Source: Alphaproteobacteria bacterium (GTDB taxonomy: Bacteria; Pseudomonadota; Alphaproteobacteria; Geminicoccales; Geminicoccaceae). From it: DNA of 64,000 nucleotides. The notes beneath the pieces were generated by a model, which ran no database searches, was not told the DNA's origin, and worked only from the letters and a program-made list of their open reading frames with translations. Shown piece by piece: positions 16,771-25,293 of the stretch. The number at the start of each line of letters is the position of its first letter. The stretch's first letter is position 1. Position numbers and translations under genes: made by a program. Where the stretch lies: contig JALSGP010000042.1 of assembly GCA_026982705.1 (NCBI GenBank), positions 1-64,000 on the forward strand. The letters run 5' to 3'.

Positions 16771-17918
16771 GGATCGCCTTCTACGCCCCCCTCAAGCCGC
16801 CGGATCATCCCGTCCCCTCCGGGGACCGCACCGTCGCCCGCGCCTGGATCGCGCTGCTCGCCCGCCTCGGCCACGAGGTGCAGGTGGTGTGCCGCCTGCG
16901 CACTCGCGAAGTGGGCGATCCCGACCGCATCGCCCGCCTCGACCACCTCGGCGCCCGCGCCGCCCGCCTCCTCCTCCGGCGCTTCGCCCGCGGCCGCCGT
17001 CCGCGGCCGGATCTCTGGTTCACCTACCACCCCTATCCGAAGGCGCCGGATCCGCTGGGCCCCGTGGTGGCCCACCGTCTCGGCATTCCCCTCGTGGTGG
17101 CCGAGCCCAGTCTCTCCCGTCGCCAGGCCATCGGCCCTCTCGCCGCCCGTCACCGGGCGGTGCGCGACCTCCTGGCCCGCGCCCGTCTGGTGCTGGTCCC
17201 CACCCGCCGCGACATGCCGGCGCTGATCCCGCACCTGCGCCCCGACACGCCGCTGGTCCATCTTCCACCCTTCCTGGACACCGCGCCCCATCGCGCCGCC
17301 GCCGCCCACCGCGTCCGCCACCGCGGCGCCCTCGCCCGCGAGCTCGGTCTCGACCCCGCCCGCCCCTGGCTCCTCGCCGTCGCCATGATGCGCCCGGGCG
17401 TCAAGGCGGAGTCGTGGCGGCTGCTGGCCGCCGCCCTCGCCCGGCTGGAGGGCCCGTCCTGGCACCTGCTGGCGGTGGGGGACGGGCCGCTGGGGGGCGC
17501 CATCGCGACCGAGCTCCGCCGTCTCGGTCCGCGGGTGCGCCTGCTCGGCGCGCGACCGCCGGAGACCCTGCCCCCGCTCTATGCCGCCTGCGACCTGCTG
17601 GTCTGGCCGGGGATCGGCGAGGCCTACGGCATGGTGTATCTGGAGGCCCAGGCGAGCGGCCTGCCGGTGGTGGCGGTGCGGAGTGCGGGCGTGCCCGAGG
17701 TGGTGGACGCGGATGTGGGCAATGTGCTGGTGGCGGAGGCGGACCCCGCCGCCTACGCCGCCGCCGTGGCCCGCCTGCTGGCGGATGCCGGGGCGTTGCG
17801 CGCCCGCGGCCTGTGCGCGCGGCGGCGGGTGGTGGCGGTGCACGACCTCGCCGCCGCCGCCCGCCGGGTGGGGCCGAGACTCGCCGCCCTCGCGGGGTGC
17901 GGGGAGCGGGCGCCGTGA
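16767..17918 (+). CDS. Family 4 glycosyltransferase
   Basis: This 383-residue GT-B protein has a start (MRIAFYAPLKPPDHPVPSGD) typical of GT4 enzymes that bind the acceptor in a glycine-rich loop. The C-terminal lobe carries LLAVGDGPLGGAI and the donor-binding GIGEAYGMVYLEAQASGLPV with its paired glutamates. The N-terminal lobe is short and rich in Arg and Ala. It overlaps both neighbours by four bases. It differs enough from the preceding GT4 that the two probably make different linkages of the same glycan; that is inference. Confidence 0.87.
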   Translation: MRIAFYAPLKPPDHPVPSGDRTVARAWIALLARLGHEVQVVCRLRTREVGDPDRIARLDHLGARAARLLLRRFARGRRPRPDLWFTYHPYPKAPDPLGPVVAHRLGIPLVVAEPSLSRRQAIGPLAARHRAVRDLLARARLVLVPTRRDMPALIPHLRPDTPLVHLPPFLDTAPHRAAAAHRVRHRGALARELGLDPARPWLLAVAMMRPGVKAESWRLLAAALARLEGPSWHLLAVGDGPLGGAIATELRRLGPRVRLLGARPPETLPPLYAACDLLVWPGIGEAYGMVYLEAQASGLPVVAVRSAGVPEVVDADVGNVLVAEADPAAYAAAVARLLADAGALRARGLCARRRVVAVHDLAAAARRVGPRLAALAGCGERAP

Positions 17919-19069
17919 GCCGGGCGCTGATCTGGGTCCAGAGCCTGCTGGGCAGCGGCCACCTCCGCCGCGCCCTCGTCATCGCCGACGCCCTCGCCGG
18001 CGAGGGGTTCGCCGTCACCGTCGCCAACGGCGGTCCGCCTCCCTCCGGGCCGTGCCCGGCGGGGGTGGATCTGGTCCAGCTGCCGCCGGTGCGGGCCGGC
18101 GATGCCGGCTTCGGCACCTTGGTGGATGCCGACGGCGCCCCCGTCTCCGACGCCCTCTTCGCCGAGCGGGCGGCGCGGCTGCGGGCGCTGGTGGCGGAGA
18201 CGGCCCCGCGCGTCCTCCTCACCGAGCTCTTCCCCTTCGGCCGCCGCGCCTTCCACCGCGAACTGCTGCCGCTGCTGGAGGCGCTGGCCGGCCGTCGCGA
18301 GCGGCCGCTGCTGGTGGCCTCGGTGCGCGACATCCTGGTGGCACCGGCCGATCCCGCCCGTCCGCGGGCGGCGGCCGAGCTCGCCCGCCGCCTCTACGAT
18401 CTGGTGCTGGTCCACGCCGACCCGCGTCTCGTCCCCTTCGGCCACAGCTTCCCGGCGGCGCGCATGCTGTGGGACCGGCTGCGCTACACCGGCTACGTGT
18501 GCGCGGGAGCGACGGGATCGCCCGCGCCGCTCTCGGCCCGCCGCGGGGTGCTGGTGACGGGGGGCGGCGGACGGGTGGCAGGGCCGCTCTTGGAGGTGGC
18601 CCTCGCCGCCGCCCGCCGCGATCCCGCGGGCGAGCCCTGGCGGCTGGTGGCGGGTCCCGATCTCGACGACGACGCCTTCGCCGCCCTCGCCCGCCGCGCC
18701 CGCGGGGCGCCGGTGCGGCTGGTGCGGGCCGATCCGGACCTTCCCCGGAGCCTCGCCGCCGCGCGGGTGGTGGTGGCGCGCAGCGGCTACAACACGGTGG
18801 TGGAGGCGCTGGCCGCCGCCACGCCCCTCGTGGCCGTGCCCTTCGAGACGGGCCGCGAGACCGAACAGCGCACCCGCGCCGAACGCCTCGCCGCCCTCGG
18901 CTTCGCCCGCCTGGTGCCGGAGACGGCGCTGACGCCGGAGGCTCTTCTCGCCGCCGTCGACGCCCTGCGCCGGGCGCCGCCGCGACCGCCGCGCCTCCTC
19001 CTCGACGGAGCCCGCCGCACCGCCCGCCTGCTGCGGGAGGTGTGGGCGCGACGGGAGGGAAGGCCGTGA
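17915..19069 (+). CDS. MurG-like (GT28-type) glycosyltransferase, paralogue of the first operon gene
   Basis: This 384-residue protein starts at a GTG within the previous stop. ALIWVQSLLGSGHLRRAL mirrors the GHLRR start of the product at 14315-15520, and the C-terminal lobe has GVLVTGGGGRVAGP and VVVARSGYNTVVEALAAATP, the sugar-nucleotide site of the GT28 fold. The two GT28-like enzymes thus flank two GT4 enzymes in one operon. It has no signal peptide. Substrates are unknown. Confidence 0.85.
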   Translation: MSRALIWVQSLLGSGHLRRALVIADALAGEGFAVTVANGGPPPSGPCPAGVDLVQLPPVRAGDAGFGTLVDADGAPVSDALFAERAARLRALVAETAPRVLLTELFPFGRRAFHRELLPLLEALAGRRERPLLVASVRDILVAPADPARPRAAAELARRLYDLVLVHADPRLVPFGHSFPAARMLWDRLRYTGYVCAGATGSPAPLSARRGVLVTGGGGRVAGPLLEVALAAARRDPAGEPWRLVAGPDLDDDAFAALARRARGAPVRLVRADPDLPRSLAAARVVVARSGYNTVVEALAAATPLVAVPFETGRETEQRTRAERLAALGFARLVPETALTPEALLAAVDALRRAPPRPPRLLLDGARRTARLLREVWARREGRP

Positions 19070-19749
19070 ACCCGCTCTCGCTGTGGTGGCGGGACGACGA
19101 CGCCGGGGGCGATCATCCCGCCCTCGCCCGCCTCCTCGCCCTCGCCGAGCGCCTCGCCGTCCCGCTGGCGCTGGCGGTGATCCCGGCCCGCCTCGAGCCC
19201 GCCTGCGCCCGCCGCATCGTCGCCGCCCGCGACGTCCGGGTGCTCCAGCACGGCATCGCCCACCGTGACCATGCCCGCCCCGGCGAGCGCCGCATCGAAC
19301 TGGGCGGGGACGCGCCGCGGACGCGGCTGCTGCGCGGTCTGCGTGCCGGTCGGCGCCGCCTCGCGCGGGTCTTCGGCACCCGTTTCCTGCCGGTGCAGGT
19401 GCCGCCCTGGAACCGCATCGATCCCGCGCTGGAGGCGTGTCTTCCCGGCCTCGGCTATGTCGCCGTCTCCACCGAATGGCGCCGGCGGGCGCCTCCGGTG
19501 CCGGGACTGCGCCGGGTCGATGTTCACATCGACGCGATCCGGCGCGAAGATGGCCGCGTCGGCCCGCCGGCCTGGCTCGCCGCCGAGCTGGAGGCGCGTC
19601 TCGCCGCGGGCCATGCCGGCCCCCTCGGCCTCATGACCCACCATCGGGTCATGGACGTGGAGGACTTCGCACGACTGGAGCGCTTCGTCCGGTGGCTCGG
19701 GACGCGCGTACGCTGGATCCACCCGTGCGATCTGTTCGCGCCGCCGTGA
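19066..19749 (+). CDS. Polysaccharide deacetylase-like protein (NodB fold)
   Basis: This 227-residue protein has the features of a short polysaccharide deacetylase. LWWRDDDAGGDHPAL near the N-terminus supplies the metal-binding aspartates, and LQHGIAHRDH has the H-x3-H ligand pair. PWNRIDPALEACLPGLG and the late GLMTHHRVMD complete the usual order. It lacks a signal peptide, which argues for action on a lipid-linked or nucleotide-linked sugar in the cytoplasm. Its GTG start overlaps the glycosyltransferase stop, and its stop overlaps the ATPase start, so it is coupled on both sides. Confidence 0.83.
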   Translation: MNPLSLWWRDDDAGGDHPALARLLALAERLAVPLALAVIPARLEPACARRIVAARDVRVLQHGIAHRDHARPGERRIELGGDAPRTRLLRGLRAGRRRLARVFGTRFLPVQVPPWNRIDPALEACLPGLGYVAVSTEWRRRAPPVPGLRRVDVHIDAIRREDGRVGPPAWLAAELEARLAAGHAGPLGLMTHHRVMDVEDFARLERFVRWLGTRVRWIHPCDLFAPP

Positions 19750-21617
19750 CGGTGCCGCCGCTCCTGGAGGTGCGGGACCTCCATGTCACCTTCCGTACCG
19801 ACGCGGGTCCGGTGCCGGCGGTGCGGGGTGCCTTCCTCGACGTGCCGCCGGGCCGCACGGTGGCACTGGTGGGCGAGAGCGGCTCCGGCAAGACCGCCAT
19901 CGCCCGCGCCATCCTCGGCATCCTCCCCGAGGAGGCGGAGATGCGGGCCGCGCGCATGCTGTTCCGCGATCCGGCCGCGCCCGCCCCCGTCGATCTCGCC
20001 GCCCTCGACCCCGAAGGCGAGGCGCGCCGGCGCATCCGCGGCCATCGCATCGCCATGGTCTTCCAGGAGCCCATGACGGCCCTCTCGCCGCTCCACACCA
20101 TCGGCGACCAGATCGGCGAGGCGCTACGGGTGCACACCGACCTCTCCCGCCGCGAGATCCGCGACCGCGTGCGCGCCATCCTCGCCCGCGTGGCCTTTCC
20201 CGATCCGGAACGGGCCATGCGCGCCTACCCCTTCGAACTCTCCGGCGGTCTCCGCCAGCGGGCGGTGATCGCCATGGCGCTGGTGTGCCGGCCGGCGCTG
20301 CTGGTGGCCGACGAGCCCACCACCGCCCTCGACGTCACCGTCCAGGCCCAGATCCTGGCCCTGCTGCGCGACCTCCAGGCCGAGTTCGGCATGGCGGTGC
20401 TGTTCGTCACCCACGATCTCGGCATCGTCGCCCAGCTCGCCGACGAGGTGGTGGTGATCCACGGCGGCCGCATCCTCGAGGCGGGCCCCTGCGCCGAGGT
20501 CATGCGCCGGCCCGGCCATCCCTACACCCGCACCCTGCTGGCCGCGGTCCCGCGGCTGCGCGGACCGGTGCCACCGCCCCCCGCGCCCACCACCGGCGAC
20601 GCCGTGGCCGAGCTCGCCGCCCTGCTGCGCCCCGCCGGCCGGCCGCCGGCGGATCGACCGGTGCTGGTGGCGGAGGGTCTCGCCAAGGCCTTCACCCTCC
20701 GCCGCCGGGGCCGCTGGCGGCTGCGGCCGCAGCGGGTTCCGGCGGTGCGCGACGTGGGCTTCCGGGTCGAGGCCGGCGCGTGCCACGCGCTGGTGGGGGA
20801 GAGCGGCTCCGGCAAGACCACCGTCTGCCGGATGCTGGTGCGGGCGCTGGTGCCGGACGCCGGCCGCCTCCGCCTCGCCACGCCCGGGGGAGAGCTGGAC
20901 ATCGCCACCCTGCCGCCACGGGAGCTGCCCCGCCTACGCCGCCACGTCCAGTATGTGTTCCAGGATCCCTGGTCGGCGCTGGACCCGCGCATGACCGTCC
21001 ACGACATCGTCGCCGAGCCGCTGGTGGTGCAGGGCGTGGGCACGGCACGGGAGCGGACGGAACGGGTGGCGGCGCTGCTGCGGGCGGTGGGACTCCGGCC
21101 GGAGCACATGCACCGCTATCCGCACCACTTCTCCGGCGGCCAGCGCCAGCGCATCGGCATCGCCCGCGCCCTCGCCCTCGGCCCCACCCTGCTGGTGCTG
21201 GACGAGCCCGTCTCCGCCCTCGACGTGGTGGTGCAGGCGCGGGTGCTGGAACTGCTGGCGGCGCTGCAGCAGGCCCTCGGCCTCGCCTACGTCTTCGTCG
21301 CCCACGACCTCGCGGTGGTGCGGCGCATCGCCCGGCGGGTGGGCGTCATGTGCCGAGGGCTACTGGTGGAGGAGGGGCCGGTGGAGGCGCTGTTCGAGGA
21401 TCCCCGCCATCCCTACACCCGCGCGCTGCTGGCCGCCGTGCCCGAGCCGGATCCGGACGTCCCCGTCGACTTCCGCGCCGTCGCCGCCGGCGCCTCCGAT
21501 CCCGCCGCCTGGCCGGCGCCGTTTACGATCCGTACCGGTTCCGGCACCATGCGCGAGGTCGCCCCCGGACATCGGGTCCGCTTCGGGGACCGAGAGGAGG
21601 GAGAGGAGGAGCCGTGA
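19746..21617 (+). CDS. Double-ATPase subunit of a peptide-type ABC importer (DppD-DppF/YejF-like)
   Basis: This 623-residue cytoplasmic ATPase carries two complete ABC domains in one chain. The first has Walker A GESGSGKTA (near 43), signature LSGGLRQR (near 163) and Walker B LLVADEPTTALDV. The second has GESGSGKTT (near 350), FSGGQRQR (near 461) and LLVLDEPVSALDV. Each half ends with the oligopeptide-transporter C-terminal region (GHPYTRTLLAAVP, RHPYTRALLAAVP). It overlaps the deacetylase and the binding-protein genes by four bases each. No permease gene is near; the permeases at 932-3054 are of the matching class. The start is GTG at 19746. Confidence 0.93.
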   Translation: MTVPPLLEVRDLHVTFRTDAGPVPAVRGAFLDVPPGRTVALVGESGSGKTAIARAILGILPEEAEMRAARMLFRDPAAPAPVDLAALDPEGEARRRIRGHRIAMVFQEPMTALSPLHTIGDQIGEALRVHTDLSRREIRDRVRAILARVAFPDPERAMRAYPFELSGGLRQRAVIAMALVCRPALLVADEPTTALDVTVQAQILALLRDLQAEFGMAVLFVTHDLGIVAQLADEVVVIHGGRILEAGPCAEVMRRPGHPYTRTLLAAVPRLRGPVPPPPAPTTGDAVAELAALLRPAGRPPADRPVLVAEGLAKAFTLRRRGRWRLRPQRVPAVRDVGFRVEAGACHALVGESGSGKTTVCRMLVRALVPDAGRLRLATPGGELDIATLPPRELPRLRRHVQYVFQDPWSALDPRMTVHDIVAEPLVVQGVGTARERTERVAALLRAVGLRPEHMHRYPHHFSGGQRQRIGIARALALGPTLLVLDEPVSALDVVVQARVLELLAALQQALGLAYVFVAHDLAVVRRIARRVGVMCRGLLVEEGPVEALFEDPRHPYTRALLAAVPEPDPDVPVDFRAVAAGASDPAAWPAPFTIRTGSGTMREVAPGHRVRFGDREEGEEEP

Positions 21618-23434
21618 TCCGACCGGCCGTCGTCGCCTGGAGCCTCGCCCTGGCCCTCGTCGCCGCACCCCTCTCCGCCGGCCCGCCGGCGGAGCCGCGG
21701 GTGCTGGACGATCTGCCGGAGACGGGCACGCCCGGCGGCACCCTGCGCATGCTGGTGACGCGGGGCAAGGACACCCGGCTGATGTACGTCTACGGCTATG
21801 CCCGCCTCGTGGCTTTCACGCCGGATCTGCGTCTCGTGCCCGACATCGTCGCCGCCTACGAGGTGGAGGACGGCCGCATCTTCACCTTCCGTCTCCGGGA
21901 GGGCCACCGCTGGTCCGACGGGGCCCCCTTCACCGCTGAGGACTTCCGCTTCTGGTGGGAGGACTGGGCCAACGACCGGGAGCTGCGGCCCTACGGGCTG
22001 CCGCCGACGCTGTTGGTGGACGGCGAGCCGCCGCGGGTGAGCTTTCCGGACGCGCGCACCGTCCGCTACGCCTGGTCGCGGCCCAATCCCCTCTTCCTGC
22101 CGCGGCTCGCCGCCGCCGCCCCGCTGGTGATCTACGCGCCGGCCCACTATCTCGGGCGCTTCCACCGCCGCTACGCCGATCCCGAAGCGCTGGCGCGGCT
22201 GGTGGCGGAGGACCGTGCCCGCGACTGGGTGCAGCTCTTCTACCGGCGGGCGCGGGCGTATCGCTTCGACAATCCCGACCTCCCCACCCTCCAGCCCTGG
22301 CGGCCGGTGACGCGGCCGCCCGCCCAGCGCTTCGTCTTCGTGCGCAATCCCCACTTCCACCGGGTCGATTCCCGTGGCCAGCAGCTCCCCTACCTCGACC
22401 GGGTGGTGCTGGAGGTGGTCTCGCCCGAGCTGGTGCCGGTGAAGACCGGCGCCGGCGAGACCGATCTCCAGTTCCGTGGCCTCGCCTTCAAGGACGTCAC
22501 CTTCCTCAAGCAGAGCGAGGCGCGCAGCGGCCTGCGCACGCTGCTGTGGAAGGAGGGGCGAAGCGCCCATCTCGCCCTCTACCCCAACCTCAACGCGAAG
22601 GATCCCGTCTGGCGCCGGCTGTTCCGCGAGCGCCGCTTCCGCCTCGCCCTCTCCCTCGCCCTCGACCGCGAGGCCATCTCCCGCTTCCTCTACTTCGGCC
22701 TCGCCACCCCCGCCAACAACACGATCCTCCCCGAGAGCCCGCTCTGGGACGAGGAGATCGGCCGTGCCTGTCTCGGCCACGACCCGGTGCGGGCGGCGGC
22801 ACTGCTGGACGAGCTGGGGCTGGAGGCGGGCGCGGACGGCGTCCGCCGGCTGCCCGACGGTCGCCCCCTGGAATGGGTGGTGGAGACGGCGGGCGAGGAG
22901 GCGGAACAGACCGACGTGCTGGAGCTGGTGCGCGACCAGTGGGCCCGCGTCGGCATCCGCATCCACACCCGTCCCACCGAGCGCGAGCTCCTGCGCAACC
23001 GCATCTTCTCCGGCGAGGCCTTGATGGTGCTGTGGTGGGGACACGACAATGGCGTGCCCACCGCCGACACGAGCCCCGCCGCCTTCGCCCCCACCAGCCA
23101 GGCGGACCAGCCGCAGTGGCCCCGCTGGGGCCAGCACTACGAGACGGGCGGCCGCGCCGGCGAGGCGCCGGACCTGCCGGCGGCGGTGCGCCTCCTCGAA
23201 CTGTTCGAGAGGTGGACGCGCAGTCCCGACCGCGAGGCCCGCACCGCCGTCTGGAAGGAGATGCTGCGCCTCTACGCCCGCGAATGCTTCACCATCGGTC
23301 TGGTCAAGGACGTGCTGCAGCCGGTGATGGTGCGGCGGGGCCTGCGCAACGTCCCCGAGCGGGCCATCTTCGCCTGGGAGCCCTTCGCCCAGATCGGCGT
23401 CTACCGGCCCGACACCTTCTTCTGGGCCCGCTGA
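21614..23434 (+). CDS. Peptide-type ABC transporter solute-binding protein (SBP_bac_5)
   Basis: This 606-residue periplasmic protein has a Sec-type signal peptide (about 1-22, ending LSAGPPA). The family 5 binding fold is shown by LVPDIVAAYEVEDGRIFTF, LREGHRWSDGAPFTAEDF and, later, RFRLALSLALDREAISRF. This long form normally sits in one operon with a DppB/DppC pair and an ATPase. Here its GTG start overlaps the ATPase stop, but permeases are absent. The 3' end overlaps the convergent methyltransferase gene by 34 bases. The ligand may be a peptide, sugar or other small molecule; it cannot be read from sequence. Confidence 0.92.
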   Translation: MIRPAVVAWSLALALVAAPLSAGPPAEPRVLDDLPETGTPGGTLRMLVTRGKDTRLMYVYGYARLVAFTPDLRLVPDIVAAYEVEDGRIFTFRLREGHRWSDGAPFTAEDFRFWWEDWANDRELRPYGLPPTLLVDGEPPRVSFPDARTVRYAWSRPNPLFLPRLAAAAPLVIYAPAHYLGRFHRRYADPEALARLVAEDRARDWVQLFYRRARAYRFDNPDLPTLQPWRPVTRPPAQRFVFVRNPHFHRVDSRGQQLPYLDRVVLEVVSPELVPVKTGAGETDLQFRGLAFKDVTFLKQSEARSGLRTLLWKEGRSAHLALYPNLNAKDPVWRRLFRERRFRLALSLALDREAISRFLYFGLATPANNTILPESPLWDEEIGRACLGHDPVRAAALLDELGLEAGADGVRRLPDGRPLEWVVETAGEEAEQTDVLELVRDQWARVGIRIHTRPTERELLRNRIFSGEALMVLWWGHDNGVPTADTSPAAFAPTSQADQPQWPRWGQHYETGGRAGEAPDLPAAVRLLELFERWTRSPDREARTAVWKEMLRLYARECFTIGLVKDVLQPVMVRRGLRNVPERAIFAWEPFAQIGVYRPDTFFWAR

Positions 23435-24288
23435 GCGCCGCCGGTGCGGAGCACCGCCCACAGCGAGCATTCCGGCGCATCCTCCACCCGCGGCAGGGCG
23501 CCCAGGGGACTCGCCTGCCAGCGTTCGCGACAGCGGGTGGTGATCCAGTGGCTGGAGAAGAGGGGCTCCAGCCCACCCGCCAGCAGCCAGGCCGCCAGCA
23601 GCGACTGCTCGCCGTAGCCGCGCCAGCGCCAGGCGGCGGGATAGGGATCCGGCAGGAACACGTCGTGGACGTGGACCAGCACCCCCGCCGGCAGCCGCGG
23701 CAGGATGCGCAGGAAGATGCGATCCACGTCCGAGCCGGGCAGCGCCAGATGGCTCGAGTCCACGAACAGCACGTCGCCCGGTCCCAGTGCCGCCACCACC
23801 CGATCCTCCACCTCCTCCAGCCGCCGGGGCAGATGCTCCACCTCGAGGGCGGCGATGTCGGCGCGGGGCGCGGGATCGATGCAGAGGTGGCGGGTGGCGA
23901 GGCCCCCGTCGACACGGGCACGGGCCAGCACGCGGGTGCTGTGGCCGCAGCCGATCTCCACCAGCGTGCGGGGACGCCGCCGGCGCACCAGCGCGTAGGC
24001 CACCGCCAGATCGAGACGGGGAAACCAGCCCTGGTCCAGGCGCGGGGCCGGCGGCGGTCCGCCGAAGCGGGCGAGATCGTCCAGATGGCCCTCGGCGGCG
24101 ACCAGCAGCGTCAGGAACGTCGCCTCGTGACGGCGGAAGAGTTCCGCCACCGCCGGATAGTCCACCGGTGCGAGACGGTCTGCGTGGCGGTAGGGGATCC
24201 AGATGCCGGCGCGGGTGAGGCCGAGGGCCGTCGCCACCATGCGCAGCCGCCGGCGCCAGCCGAGCTGCCGGATCGGATCGTCCCGCAT
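23401..24288 (-). CDS. Class I SAM-dependent methyltransferase (Methyltransf_24-like)
   Basis: This 295-residue protein has motif I at TLVEIGCGHST (near 108), then an acidic CIDPAPRADI for the ribose of S-adenosylmethionine. DVLFVDSSHLALPGSDVDR and VLVHVHDVFLPDPYP match the family 24 class often found in glycan and natural-product loci. There is no signal peptide. It converges on the binding-protein gene and is followed within its own transcript only by that overlap. Upstream on the same strand, one base away, ends the MBL-fold gene, so the two probably form an operon. A glycan or small-molecule O-methyltransferase is the best guess. Confidence 0.82.
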   Translation of the reverse strand: MRDDPIRQLGWRRRLRMVATALGLTRAGIWIPYRHADRLAPVDYPAVAELFRRHEATFLTLLVAAEGHLDDLARFGGPPPAPRLDQGWFPRLDLAVAYALVRRRRPRTLVEIGCGHSTRVLARARVDGGLATRHLCIDPAPRADIAALEVEHLPRRLEEVEDRVVAALGPGDVLFVDSSHLALPGSDVDRIFLRILPRLPAGVLVHVHDVFLPDPYPAAWRWRGYGEQSLLAAWLLAGGLEPLFSSHWITTRCRERWQASPLGALPRVEDAPECSLWAVLRTGGAQRAQKKVSGR

Positions 24289-24289
24289 G

Positions 24290-25120
24290 TCAGAGGCTCA
24301 GCACCAGGCCCTCCCGCGCCACCCGCGAGCCCGGCCGTCGCCGCTCCAGCTCGGCGGCGATGGCGTCGAGGGCGTCGTCGTCGCGGTCGGGATGGTGGTG
24401 GAAGACCACGAGTCGGCCGGCACCGGCCGCCTCCACCAGCCGCACCCCCTCCTGCCAGGTGGAATGGCCCCAGCCGCGGAAGCGCGGGAACTCCTCGTCG
24501 GTGTAGGTGCAGTCGTAGATCACGAGATCGGCGTCGCGGATCAGCGCCGTCACCGCCGGATCGCGCACCCCCTCCTCGTGCTCGGTGTCGGTGACATAGC
24601 AGAGGATGCGGCCGCCGTACTCCACCCGATAGCCGGTGGCGCCGCCGGGATGCCGCAGCGGGGCGGTGCGCACCACCACCCCCGGCTCCGGCTCCAACGT
24701 CTCGCCGGCGCGGAAGTCGCGGTACTCGAGGCGCGCGGCCAGTGCCTCCAGGGGAATGGGGAAGAAGGGCTGGCACACGAGCTGGGCGAGGGTGGCGGCG
24801 AGGGTGGTACCCCGCGCTCGCAGATGACCGCACCACAGACGGAAGCGATGGGCGGGATCCCGGAGCGGGGCGAAGAAGGGCAGCCCGCAGAGATGATCGA
24901 AATGGAGGTGGGAGAGGAAGAGGTGGGCGGTCAGCGGCCGACGGCTGCGCAGCCACTCCCGCCCGAGGGGACGGATGCCGGTGCCGGCATCGAAGACGAG
25001 CCGGTGGGGGCCGAGCCGCACCTCCACGCAGCTCGTGTTGCCGCCGTAGCGCCGGGTCTCCGGTCCCGGCGTCGGCACCGAGCCGCGCACACCCCAGAAG
25101 CGCACGTAGACGTCGGACAC
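24290..25120 (-). CDS. Metallo-beta-lactamase-fold hydrolase
   Basis: This 276-residue cytoplasmic protein of the MBL superfamily has the zinc motif [10 protein letters not shown] (H-x-H-x-D-H) near residue 70. The start [26 protein letters not shown] is typical of the bacterial MBL-fold group often annotated as phosphodiesterase-like or cAMP-phosphodiesterase-like. Later ligands are the D in [11 protein letters not shown] and the final H in [12 protein letters not shown]. The GTG start at 25120 fits a GGAGAG site seven bases upstream. The start of the methyltransferase gene lies one base beyond its stop. The exact substrate is unknown. Confidence 0.85.
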   Translation of the reverse strand: MSDVYVRFWGVRGSVPTPGPETRRYGGNTSCVEVRLGPHRLVFDAGTGIRPLGREWLRSRRPLTAHLFLSHLHFDHLCGLPFFAPLRDPAHRFRLWCGHLRARGTTLAATLAQLVCQPFFPIPLEALAARLEYRDFRAGETLEPEPGVVVRTAPLRHPGGATGYRVEYGGRILCYVTDTEHEEGVRDPAVTALIRDADLVIYDCTYTDEEFPRFRGWGHSTWQEGVRLVEAAGAGRLVVFHHHPDRDDDALDAIAAELERRRPGSRVAREGLVLSL

Positions 25121-25293
25121 CCTCCCGCTCTCCGTTCTCGGCACCCGCGACCCTACGCCGTCCCGCCCCGCCGGCACAAGGCGTGGGGAGCGCACGCGGA
25201 CGTGCCCATCTGGGATTCGGCCCGGACCCGCCCTAAGTGAGGCCGCGCGCGGTGGCGCGTGCGGCACGTCCCCCGACGACGGAGAGCGGACGC

